Shown in pieces: positions 24,576 to 33,057 of a stretch of 64,000 nt of DNA. This stretch comes from Imperialibacter sp. EC-SDR9 (GTDB lineage: Bacteria > Bacteroidota > Bacteroidia > Cytophagales > Cyclobacteriaceae). Below the pieces are notes generated by a model that was given only the letters and a program-made list of their open reading frames with translations, had not been told where the DNA came from and did no database searches. Both the position numbers and the translations under genes were made by a program. How positions within the stretch are numbered: position 1 is the stretch's first letter; each line of letters opens with the position of its first letter. The DNA lies in NCBI RefSeq assembly GCF_902498805.1, contig NZ_LR701582.1, forward strand, positions 1 through 64,000, in the 5' to 3' direction.

Positions 24576-27185
24576 TTACTCGTAGCGCAGGCAGTCGGCG
24601 GGGTTCACCCGGGCAGCTCTTAATGTTTGCATACCTACTGTGATCCATGCTATTAGAAGCGCAACTGCTCCTGCTCCTGCAAAATACCAAACTGTCAGAT
24701 TGATAGAATAAGCGAAGTCCTGCAGCCATGTGCTTGTAAGATAATAGCTGATGGGTAAGGCAATAAGGATGGCGGCACCCACCATTTTTGTGAAGTCCGA
24801 TGTAAGTAGCCATACAATGCTCCAAACTGAAGAGCCGAGGATTTTACGAACGCCGATCTCTTTAAGTCTCCGTTCTGCGGTGAACGATGCCAGGCCAAAT
24901 AACCCCAGGCAGGAGATCAGTATAGCAAACCCGGCAAAGTATTTTGAAAGGCTGCTGACCCTCTGCTCGGCCACGTACTGTGCCTGGTAGTCCTGATCAA
25001 GGAAGCTGTATTCGAACGAATAGCCAGGGTTGAATTCGCCATAAAGGTCTTCCAGCCTTGCGAGCGTCTCCTTTTCTCTGCCGGCCTCAATTTTCACCAT
25101 CACTTTCATCGTTTGCGATGGATCGAACCTGATGATGAGCGGGTTTACTTTTTGGTGTAGCGACTGGAAGTGAAAGTCTTTAGCGATACCTGCGATCTTC
25201 ATGTCCTTCCCCCAAAACTTGACCGACTTCCCTATAGGATTATCAAGCCCCATTGCTCTGATGGCAGCTTCATTGAAAATAAGGTTTTCCTCATTGGCAC
25301 CGAAATCTTTCGAGAAAGAGCGGCCTTCCAGGATATCAATGCCCAATGTTTCAATAAGGTCGTAGTTAACCGTTACTACCTCAAACCGCACATTTTCCTC
25401 GGGGTTTTTACCTTCCCACTCCACGCCCTGCGTTGAATTTTGGGAGCCCACTACAATGGCTTGAATGCTCGATGCGTTCACTACACCCGGGAGGTTTTTA
25501 GCCTCCGAAAGAAAGGCATCCTGATTCTCCATCACTCGCCCCTCCTTGTCGAAGTGGATCACATTGTCCTTGCTATACCCAAGGTTTTTAGACTGCACAT
25601 AATTCACCTGCTGATACACTACCACCACCGAAACGATCAAAATAACCGACATGGCAAACTGGAAGACAACAAGCCCCTTTCTTGCCCAGAGTTGTCCTAC
25701 CGAAGTGCTTATTCTACCGCCTTTTAGCACAAAAGCCGCATTGAATTTCGAAAGGTAAAGTGCGGGGTAGCTGCCTGATAAAAGTCCGGTAGCAATTGTG
25801 ATACCAAGCACCATGAGAATAAGGTTGGCGTCAAGGCCAAGCGAGAGCTGTTTTCCTGTGATGGTGTTGAACTGTGGAAGGAAAAGTAAAACGAGTAAAA
25901 TGGCGACAAAAAGGGAGAAAAAGGTAAGCAGGGTAGATTCGCTCAGGTACTGAAAAACCAGGGACTTCCGGTCGGCTCCAATGGCTTTTTTAACACCTAC
26001 TTCTTTCACTCGCCTTGAAGCCTTGGCAGTGGACAGGTTCATGAAGTTGATGCAGGCTATCAGGAGGATGAAAACGGCGATAACCGAAAAAAGCCTGACA
26101 TATTCTATTCTCCCACCGGCTTGCACGCCGTTTTCGTAGGAGCCATGCAAGTACCTGTCGGAGTACCTTGTGGCAAACAGTGATACGTTGGAGTTCTCAA
26201 GTTTTGATTTGATGTACCCCTCAATTTTCTGGTTAAATGCATCAATGTCAGTGCCTTGCCTGAGAACCAGATAGGTGTCGGGGCCATGATTTCCCCAGTG
26301 CACATTTCTTCCTATTGCATCGCTCATGTCCTGCCACATCTTCCAAGAAAGCACCATATCGAAGCTTTCAGTTGAGTTGGCCGGGAGGTTTTCAAAAACA
26401 GCCGAAACAGCTACCGGGTATTTGAAATTGAGGAGCTGAACCTCCATGGTTTTACCGATCACATTTTCAGTGGTTTTAAAGACTTTTTTGGCCAGGTCTT
26501 CGGAAATGGCGATCGATCCGATGTCGGAAATAGCGGTTGAGGCGTCGCCTTCAATCAATGGGAAGGAGAACATTTTGAAATAGTCTTTCTCAGCGTATTG
26601 GCCGGTGGCTTTGAAATAGTTGTCGCCTTCCACAAGCGTGAAATTGCCAAACCACTCGGAGGGAGTAACGCCAGCGCCCATTTCGATCTCAGGAAACTCC
26701 TTGATCATGTTCTCGGCCAGAAAGTCAGGTGTGCTGGTTTGCGTGATGACTCCGTTGGCTAGCTCAGTGTTTTCCATCACCTGATAGAGCCTGTCGTCGT
26801 TAGCATGAAATTTGTTGACGTGAAGCTCGTCGTTTACCCACATGTAAATGAGCAGAGCGCAGGCCAGACCGGTTGACAGACCAACGAGATTAATAAAGAA
26901 GGAGCTTTTGTACTTTTTAAAGTTCCTGAAGGAAAGTAGTAAGTTGTGCTTGAACATGGTTGTAATATTTGAGTTTGTTGACTGCGTCTTTCTTATCGCA
27001 AAAGGTCTTAGGTAGTGAAGTGTTTGGTACCAGTAATTGCGTCGGGCTTTTGATAGTGACTTCCTTTCGACCGTCACATAAAACTTCTCCTCCAGGTCAC
27101 CGAGGACTTCTTCGGCAAGATCAGCTCGGAGTAGCATTAGAAGTAGCTTCCCGGCGAGACGTGGAGGAGTGTTCGTTTTGTTCAT
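24576..27185 (-). CDS. MacB/FtsX-type ABC permease with N-terminal prefix domain
   Basis: An 869-residue membrane protein. Residues 1-75 are a cytoplasmic prefix domain (PPRLAGKLLLMLLRADLAEEVLGDLEEKF) joined by a linker ending NSNITTM to a normal MacB-like permease: first membrane helix near residue 105, a periplasmic domain, three helices around 375-490 (with the KASRRVKEVGVKKAIGA loop), a second periplasmic domain and three C-terminal helices (RRLKEIGVRKILGSS loop). MacB-type permeases pump or transmit force with a separate ATPase, not encoded nearby. It is the last of three tandem paralogues behind a PadR gene, 40 bases after the second. Confidence 0.9.
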   Translation of the reverse strand: MNKTNTPPRLAGKLLLMLLRADLAEEVLGDLEEKFYVTVERKSLSKARRNYWYQTLHYLRPFAIRKTQSTNSNITTMFKHNLLLSFRNFKKYKSSFFINLVGLSTGLACALLIYMWVNDELHVNKFHANDDRLYQVMENTELANGVITQTSTPDFLAENMIKEFPEIEMGAGVTPSEWFGNFTLVEGDNYFKATGQYAEKDYFKMFSFPLIEGDASTAISDIGSIAISEDLAKKVFKTTENVIGKTMEVQLLNFKYPVAVSAVFENLPANSTESFDMVLSWKMWQDMSDAIGRNVHWGNHGPDTYLVLRQGTDIDAFNQKIEGYIKSKLENSNVSLFATRYSDRYLHGSYENGVQAGGRIEYVRLFSVIAVFILLIACINFMNLSTAKASRRVKEVGVKKAIGADRKSLVFQYLSESTLLTFFSLFVAILLVLLFLPQFNTITGKQLSLGLDANLILMVLGITIATGLLSGSYPALYLSKFNAAFVLKGGRISTSVGQLWARKGLVVFQFAMSVILIVSVVVVYQQVNYVQSKNLGYSKDNVIHFDKEGRVMENQDAFLSEAKNLPGVVNASSIQAIVVGSQNSTQGVEWEGKNPEENVRFEVVTVNYDLIETLGIDILEGRSFSKDFGANEENLIFNEAAIRAMGLDNPIGKSVKFWGKDMKIAGIAKDFHFQSLHQKVNPLIIRFDPSQTMKVMVKIEAGREKETLARLEDLYGEFNPGYSFEYSFLDQDYQAQYVAEQRVSSLSKYFAGFAILISCLGLFGLASFTAERRLKEIGVRKILGSSVWSIVWLLTSDFTKMVGAAILIALPISYYLTSTWLQDFAYSINLTVWYFAGAGAVALLIAWITVGMQTLRAARVNPADCLRYE

Positions 27186-27225
27186 GCTATTTGGACGCTT
27201 TTATTATGTATGGTGTAACATTCAT

Positions 27226-29847
27226 CTACTCGCTTTTCAGGCTTCTACCGGGGTTCACCATCGCCGCCCGGATGGTTTGGTAGCTGACAGTCGCCAGCGT
27301 GATGACGAGTGTACCAGCCAGAGTGACTACGAACACCCACCAGTTGAGCGTGGTATGGTACTCATAGTTATCAAGCCAGCCGGTCAGCAGGTAGTAGGCC
27401 ATTGGAATAGACACGAGAGATGATATGACCACAAGAGCCGCAAAGTCCCTGGAAAGCAGTTTCCAAAGGTCGAACAATGAAGCACCCAACACTTTTCTCA
27501 CACCGATTTCCTTGGTGCGTTGCTCTGCCACGAATGAGGCCAGCCCAAAAATGCCCAGGCAGCTAATAAAAATGGCCAAAGATGTGAAGGCGGTGGCCAG
27601 CTTGCCAATTCGTTGTTCGTTGCCAAATTTCCTTACATATGCCTCGTCAACAAACTGATATTCGAACGGTTGAGATGGGTTGAATGTAGTGAAGACGGCT
27701 TCAACAGTTGCCATGGCATCGCTGCCACTCACAGTGGGATTGAGCTTGGCGATCACATAGTTGCCGGGGTCATTGTTAACATAGTAGACAGTAGGCGCCA
27801 CGGGCTCATAAGGAGAGCTGGCAATGACGTCTTTGACAACACCCACCACCTTTAGCGGATCGCCAAACCATTTCACAGTTTCTCCCACAGGACTTGGCAG
27901 ACCCATAAATGCGACAGCCGCCTCATTTAAAATCACCGCCGAGCTGTCCGATCCAAAATCTTTTGAGAAGTCCCGTCCCTGTGTTACCTCCCAACCAATG
28001 GTTTGGCCAAAGTCGAAGGAAACACCTACCGTAGGGAAATCGACCGAAAGAGCGGGATCTTTACCAGGCCAGTCGAAGCCGCTGGTGGTTGACCAGGTGC
28101 TGGTCATCGGGCTCTCCGATTCAGCCATTTCTACAATGACACCCTTGTTTGTCAGCTCTGTTTTGACTGCATCAAAATGCTTATGAATATCGCTGGTCAG
28201 GAGGGGTATGGCCACGAGACCGTTTGAGTCATAACCCAGGGGTCTGTTTCTGGCAAATTCGATCTGCTTAAATACGACCAGTGTGCCCACAATCAAAATA
28301 AAGGAGATAGAGAATTGAACGACTACCAACACTTTGCGTGGAATAGTCGCCATACGGCCTGCTTTGTAGGTGCCTTTGAGCGCCCTCACTGATTGTATGG
28401 ATGAGAGGTAGAGGGCAGGATAGCTGCCTGCAATCAGGCCTGTGAATAAGGTGAAGCCAATGCCAATCATCCAAAAAACGGGGTTGTTCCAAAGGATTGC
28501 TATCTGCTTGTCTGCCACTTCGTTGAAAAATGGCAACGACAATTGAACGATGATGACAGAAAGAAGAAAAGACAGACAGGTGACCAAAACTGACTCGGTG
28601 AAAAACTGTGCTATCAGGTGGCTTCGGTGGGAGCCAATCGCTTTGCGAATGCCAATCTCTCTTGCCCTTTTTTCGGACCTGGCGGTGCTCAGGTTCATGA
28701 AGTTGATGCAGGCCATCAGCAGAACGAAGCCCCCAATGATGCCAAACAGCCATACGTACTTGATCCTGCCGCCCACGTTCACTCCGTTTTCAAAGTCAGA
28801 GTACAAGTGCCAGTTGCTCATGGGGTCAAGAAAGAGTGCCGGTTGCTTTTTGGCCAATTCGGGATTTACCTTTTTGAGCTTCGCATCTTTTATCTTGGCC
28901 GAAATGGCATTTAGGTCTGCATTTTCAGGCAACTCCACGAACACCTGAAAGGCGTTGGGTCGCCACGGATCATTCATCGTTCTGATCCACTCGGTGGCAT
29001 CGTAGTACAGCTGCCATGGCGCAAAGAAGGAAACGTTTTTGAAGGTAGAGTTGCCCGGCAGGTCTTCGTACACGCCTGTGACGAACACATTCATCCGGTT
29101 GTCGAGCTGAAGCTGCTGTCCAACCGGGTCATTATCGCCAAAATAAGCTTTTGCCAGTGATTGCGAAAGCAGGATGGAAGCGGGCTCCTGCAAGCTGTTT
29201 CGGTTGCCGGCCATCATTTTTAGAGTCAGCACCTCGGGCAGGTTCGGTTCAACGAACAGCCCAGTCTTGGTGATCTTTTTGTCGCCTGCTGCGATGATCA
29301 TTTCCCATTGGCCAGAAGCGAGAATCACCTCTTTAAAATCACTTCCGTAGCTACTTCTGAGCTCCTCAGCCAGTGGATAGGGAGCCGTTCTCCAAGTCTG
29401 AATTTCTCCGTTGTTGGATACGTTTTGTATTACCTGGGCCACATGGTCGTAGTTTTCGTGGTACTTGTTGTACGATAACTCGTCCCAGATCCACAGGCCA
29501 ATGAGGATGGCCACTGCCATGCCCCCCGAAAGCCCGGCCGTATTGATAAACGAATGCAGTTTGTTTTTCCGCAGGTGGCGTCCAGCGGTTTTGATGTAAT
29601 TAATGTACATGTCGATGTTATTTGAGTTTTTTGACCGTTTCGATTTTCTTAAAGCAAATGGCCTCAGGTAATTCACTACCTGGTACCAGTAATTCAGCTT
29701 TGCTTTCCATGCCGATTTCCGTTCCGCTGTAGCATAGAATTTCTCCTCCAGGTCGCCCAGCACTTCCTCGCCGAGGTCGTCTCTGACCACTCGGAGGAGA
29801 AGCTTTTCAGCCAGGCGGGGTGGAGTCGATTTTATTGACCGTGGCAT
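27226..29847 (-). CDS. MacB/FtsX-type ABC permease with N-terminal prefix domain
   Basis: An 873-residue paralogue of its two neighbours, with the same layout: prefix domain (PPRLAEKLLLRVVRDDLGEEVLGDLEEKF, about 9-40), linker NSNNIDM, first membrane helix near 110, periplasmic domain, central helices with EKRAREIGIRKAIGS, second periplasmic domain and C-terminal helices with QRTKEIGVRKVLGAS. Its ATG shares one base with the upstream gene's stop (TAATG), implying translational coupling. The two periplasmic domains are clearly diverged from the paralogues, so substrates may differ. Confidence 0.9.
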   Translation of the reverse strand: MPRSIKSTPPRLAEKLLLRVVRDDLGEEVLGDLEEKFYATAERKSAWKAKLNYWYQVVNYLRPFALRKSKRSKNSNNIDMYINYIKTAGRHLRKNKLHSFINTAGLSGGMAVAILIGLWIWDELSYNKYHENYDHVAQVIQNVSNNGEIQTWRTAPYPLAEELRSSYGSDFKEVILASGQWEMIIAAGDKKITKTGLFVEPNLPEVLTLKMMAGNRNSLQEPASILLSQSLAKAYFGDNDPVGQQLQLDNRMNVFVTGVYEDLPGNSTFKNVSFFAPWQLYYDATEWIRTMNDPWRPNAFQVFVELPENADLNAISAKIKDAKLKKVNPELAKKQPALFLDPMSNWHLYSDFENGVNVGGRIKYVWLFGIIGGFVLLMACINFMNLSTARSEKRAREIGIRKAIGSHRSHLIAQFFTESVLVTCLSFLLSVIIVQLSLPFFNEVADKQIAILWNNPVFWMIGIGFTLFTGLIAGSYPALYLSSIQSVRALKGTYKAGRMATIPRKVLVVVQFSISFILIVGTLVVFKQIEFARNRPLGYDSNGLVAIPLLTSDIHKHFDAVKTELTNKGVIVEMAESESPMTSTWSTTSGFDWPGKDPALSVDFPTVGVSFDFGQTIGWEVTQGRDFSKDFGSDSSAVILNEAAVAFMGLPSPVGETVKWFGDPLKVVGVVKDVIASSPYEPVAPTVYYVNNDPGNYVIAKLNPTVSGSDAMATVEAVFTTFNPSQPFEYQFVDEAYVRKFGNEQRIGKLATAFTSLAIFISCLGIFGLASFVAEQRTKEIGVRKVLGASLFDLWKLLSRDFAALVVISSLVSIPMAYYLLTGWLDNYEYHTTLNWWVFVVTLAGTLVITLATVSYQTIRAAMVNPGRSLKSE

Positions 29848-32549
29848 TATTCTGACCGTAATTTTTCAACAGGATTTGTTAGAGCTGCTTTCAATGTTTC
29901 AATGCTAATGGTCGCCAGAGCAATGACAATTGCTGCCAGACCTGCAATGGCAAACAGCCCCCATGATAGCTCCACCCGGTTGTTGATGTCGCCAAGGAAA
30001 GCATCCATTAAAAGCCACCCGATTGGAATGGCAAGAAAAACGGCTACCAATACCAACTTCATAAAGTCGAAGGCCAGCAAGGCAGCAATACCTGACACGC
30101 TTGCTCCCAGGATCTTGCGAATGCCCACTTCTTTGCCTCGCCGCTCCACCATGTAGGCTGAAAGCGCAAACAGACCGAGACATGCGATAACAATTGACAG
30201 TACTGCAAAAGTCATGAAAAGTGTCCGGGCCCTGGTGAGGGCACCATACATCTGTTCAAAGCGCTGATTCAAAAATGCGTACTTGAAAGACTGATTGGGA
30301 ACGAAGCCTTCCCATACAGCACCCAGGGCAGTCAATGTGTTTTTGATATCGGCTGACTTCACACTTACAGACAGCACTTCGTTTCCTGTGCCGTAAACCA
30401 TGGCAAGTGGCTCAACAGTCCCCAGTACAGATTCGAAATAGAAGTCTTTCACCACTCCGATCACTTTGTATTTTTCGTCGAACATATCGATGACCTCGGC
30501 TCCCACAGGTTCCTGAAGTGCCAGTTGCTTTGCCATTGATTCATTGATGATAATATTGAATCGGTCGGAGGTTATTCCGGAAAAGTTTTGCCCCTCCACG
30601 AGCGTCATCCCAAAAGCGTCAAGATAATCTTTGTCGACCGTCCACCTGGTCGCTTCGAATCCGTTATTCAGCAGCCTTTCTTCAGCCAGCCAGTAATTTC
30701 TATTGTGCGTTGCGCCCCCCTCCACTGGGAGGAAGTCGCTTACTGTCGCAAAGCTCACGTCAGGAACGCTCAGTATTTCATTCTTAAGCGCTACTTTCTT
30801 TGCTGAATCCAAAGTATTCAGCCCCAAAATATTGATGACCTGTTCTTTGTCGTAGCCCAGCGATTTGTTCATGATCAATCGAAACTGCTCCTGGCATACG
30901 ATCGCACTAATGATAAGGATAACAGTTACCGCAAATTGAAACACAACCATGCCGCTTCGCATAAAAGAGGTGTTTTTTCCTGCGCCTTTAACACCTCTAA
31001 AAACTTCTGATGGGTTGAATTTTGACAGGTAAATAGCTGGGTAAAGCCCTGACAGGATACCAATGGTCAAAGCAAGAGCCAGTAGGGAGGGAGCAAACCA
31101 CCACTCGAACCAGGGCATGTCAAGGGATTTTCCCGCCAGAGAGTTAAAAAATGGAAGGGCGATTGTCGCCATGATAAGTGCCAGAAAAATCGCTATTGTG
31201 CAAAAGACGACAGACTCGGACAGATATTGAACGATCAGGTCGGACCTCACCGAACCAACTACTTTCCTTAGTCCTACTTCTTTGGCCCTCTGGATAGACC
31301 TGGCGGTGGACAAGTTGACAAAATTTACACAAGCCAGTAGGAGAATAATGCCGGCAATTGCTCCAAAAATCCAGACCAAATCGAGAGAGCCGTGCTGACT
31401 GTTATCGTTTACCTCGGCGCTGTTCAGATAGACATCGGCAATGGGCTGCAGATAGTAGCTGTGGTGCTCTTGCATTTCATTCAGTCCTGCTTTTCCAGCT
31501 GTGCGGAGTTGATCCATTACGTAGGTGTCTCTCACTTGCAAAAGCTTTTGTTCAGTAGCGCCAGGATCAGCTCCAGGTTTCAATTTGGTGTAGAAGACAT
31601 AATTGGTACAACACCAGCCGCTTGTTCCAGGACCAGATTTTCTGCCAAAGAGTGTAAGAATAAAGTCTCCCTGAAGATGCGAATTGAGAGGAAAATCTTC
31701 CATGACTCCGCCAACAGTGTAAGTATCTTCCGGATTGTCATTGAGGACCATTTGTCGGCCAACAGGGTTTTCATCCGAAAAATATTTGTCTGCAATGGTC
31801 TGGGAAATCACCATTCTGTTTGGCTCGGCAAGTGCATCCTCTCTGGTGCCATGAACCATTTTGATTTCCAGAATGCTGAGAAGCTCCGGATCGGCATAAA
31901 AGAAGCCATCTTCATCAATATTGAAATTCGACTTGGTTTTCCTAACGAGGTTCGAACCGGCGTTTCCCCAACTCCACAGCACTGTTCTTGCTACGAGATC
32001 TACTTCCGGCACATTTTCTTCAATGACGGTTTTTAGCGGACCTTGCAAATTGGTCCATCTCCCAACTTCGCCACCTTCCTTCCATTGGTTGGTCATGCGA
32101 TAAATGGCGCCCTGATCCTGATAAAATGTATCGTAGCTCAACTCATGCCTTACAAACAAGGCGATAAGCAGGCAGGCAGCAATGCCCATAGCAAAACCGC
32201 CGATTTTGATTGATGAAAATGCCTTCTGGCGTGAAACAGATCGCCAGGAAATTTTGATATAATGTTGTAGCATGGCCTGTGTATTTGAGTTTTTGAGTCT
32301 TGACTTTTGTATAGCAAATGGCCGCAGGTAATTCATCGCCTGGTACCAGTAATTAAGCTTCGCCCTCCTGGCCGACTTTTTTTCCACTGTAGCATAGAAC
32401 TTCTCCTCCAGGTCGCCCAGCACTTCCTCGGCCAGGTCGTCACGGAGCACTCGTTGGAGCAGCCGTTCTGCTAAAGGTGGCGGTATGTGGGGCCGCTTTT
32501 TCAACCAAAGTTTAGTTTGCCAGTGGCAAAGGCCGGAAATTGACTCCAC
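29847..32549 (-). CDS. MacB/FtsX-type ABC permease with N-terminal prefix domain
   Basis: A protein of up to 900 residues, paralogous to the next two genes: prefix domain (PPPLAERLLQRVLRDDLAEEVLGDLEEKF), linker NSNTQAM, MacB-like helices and periplasmic domains, and conserved loops QRAKEVGLRKVVGS and RRGKEVGIRKILGAS. Two starts are possible. ATG 32549 overlaps the PadR gene by 49 bases and adds 15 residues absent from the paralogues. A TTG at 32504 overlaps the PadR stop codon as TTGA and gives exactly the paralogues' N-terminal length, so it may be the true coupled start. No ATPase gene is adjacent. Confidence 0.87.
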   Translation of the reverse strand: MESISGLCHWQTKLWLKKRPHIPPPLAERLLQRVLRDDLAEEVLGDLEEKFYATVEKKSARRAKLNYWYQAMNYLRPFAIQKSRLKNSNTQAMLQHYIKISWRSVSRQKAFSSIKIGGFAMGIAACLLIALFVRHELSYDTFYQDQGAIYRMTNQWKEGGEVGRWTNLQGPLKTVIEENVPEVDLVARTVLWSWGNAGSNLVRKTKSNFNIDEDGFFYADPELLSILEIKMVHGTREDALAEPNRMVISQTIADKYFSDENPVGRQMVLNDNPEDTYTVGGVMEDFPLNSHLQGDFILTLFGRKSGPGTSGWCCTNYVFYTKLKPGADPGATEQKLLQVRDTYVMDQLRTAGKAGLNEMQEHHSYYLQPIADVYLNSAEVNDNSQHGSLDLVWIFGAIAGIILLLACVNFVNLSTARSIQRAKEVGLRKVVGSVRSDLIVQYLSESVVFCTIAIFLALIMATIALPFFNSLAGKSLDMPWFEWWFAPSLLALALTIGILSGLYPAIYLSKFNPSEVFRGVKGAGKNTSFMRSGMVVFQFAVTVILIISAIVCQEQFRLIMNKSLGYDKEQVINILGLNTLDSAKKVALKNEILSVPDVSFATVSDFLPVEGGATHNRNYWLAEERLLNNGFEATRWTVDKDYLDAFGMTLVEGQNFSGITSDRFNIIINESMAKQLALQEPVGAEVIDMFDEKYKVIGVVKDFYFESVLGTVEPLAMVYGTGNEVLSVSVKSADIKNTLTALGAVWEGFVPNQSFKYAFLNQRFEQMYGALTRARTLFMTFAVLSIVIACLGLFALSAYMVERRGKEVGIRKILGASVSGIAALLAFDFMKLVLVAVFLAIPIGWLLMDAFLGDINNRVELSWGLFAIAGLAAIVIALATISIETLKAALTNPVEKLRSE

Positions 32550-32842
32550 AGCGAAACCCGAAAGTCTCTTGAAGTCTCCAGTGCTCGTTGGCCACTGGCG
32601 GTGATGGTATAGATGCGCTTCCTGCGCCCGCCCCGCTCGGCTGTGGCCTGGCCCATTTCCGATTCGAGAAAGCCCTTTTCCTCCAGCCGGTTAAGAGTGG
32701 AGTGCACAGCTCCGATGGAGACTTCTCGTTTCGTCTGACTTTCGAACTCTTCTGCTACTTTGAAAGAGTAGGCTTCTTCTCCCAGAATGCCCACAAGCAG
32801 TAAAAGAACTTCTTCAAATTCGCCCAATTTTGTTTCCTTCAT
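32501..32842 (-). CDS. PadR-family transcription regulator
   Basis: A 113-residue winged-helix protein: LLLLVGILGEEAYSFKVAEEFESQTKREVSIGAVHSTLNRLEEKGFLES, the wing QATAERGGRRKRIYTITASGQRALE and a short C-terminal helix. PadR proteins of this short subtype are usually repressors that control adjacent transporter operons. It is the first gene of the unit with the three permeases, so it probably regulates itself and them. The upstream region 32843-32880 is AT-rich with an imperfect ATATATGA/TAATATAC-type symmetry that could be its operator, weakly supported. Confidence 0.92.
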   Translation of the reverse strand: MKETKLGEFEEVLLLLVGILGEEAYSFKVAEEFESQTKREVSIGAVHSTLNRLEEKGFLESEMGQATAERGGRRKRIYTITASGQRALETSRDFRVSLWSQFPAFATGKLNFG

Positions 32843-33018
32843 GATATATGATACTAGATTGTAGAGCTAATATACGAAGAGAGTTTTTATTTGTTCTACT
32901 TTTTAGTAGGAAATACTTCTTTAAGCACGAATGGCAAAAACGAAAATACCTTTATCGAGATAAATCGGCGTCGAACGGATATTTGGGGGAGCTGATCGAA
33001 TATCTTGATGATACGGCA

Positions 33019-33026
33019 TATATTTG
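33019..33026 (+). promoter_or_regulatory. Putative -7 element TATATTTG
   Basis: TATATTTG fits TAnnTTTG and lies 31 bases before the ATG at 33058, in the divergent gap with the PadR gene. A TTTG at 32982-32985 is too far to be a normal -33 element. Confidence 0.4.
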
Positions 33027-33057
33027 ACTACCTTATGGTGGCAACCTTTAAGTGAGC

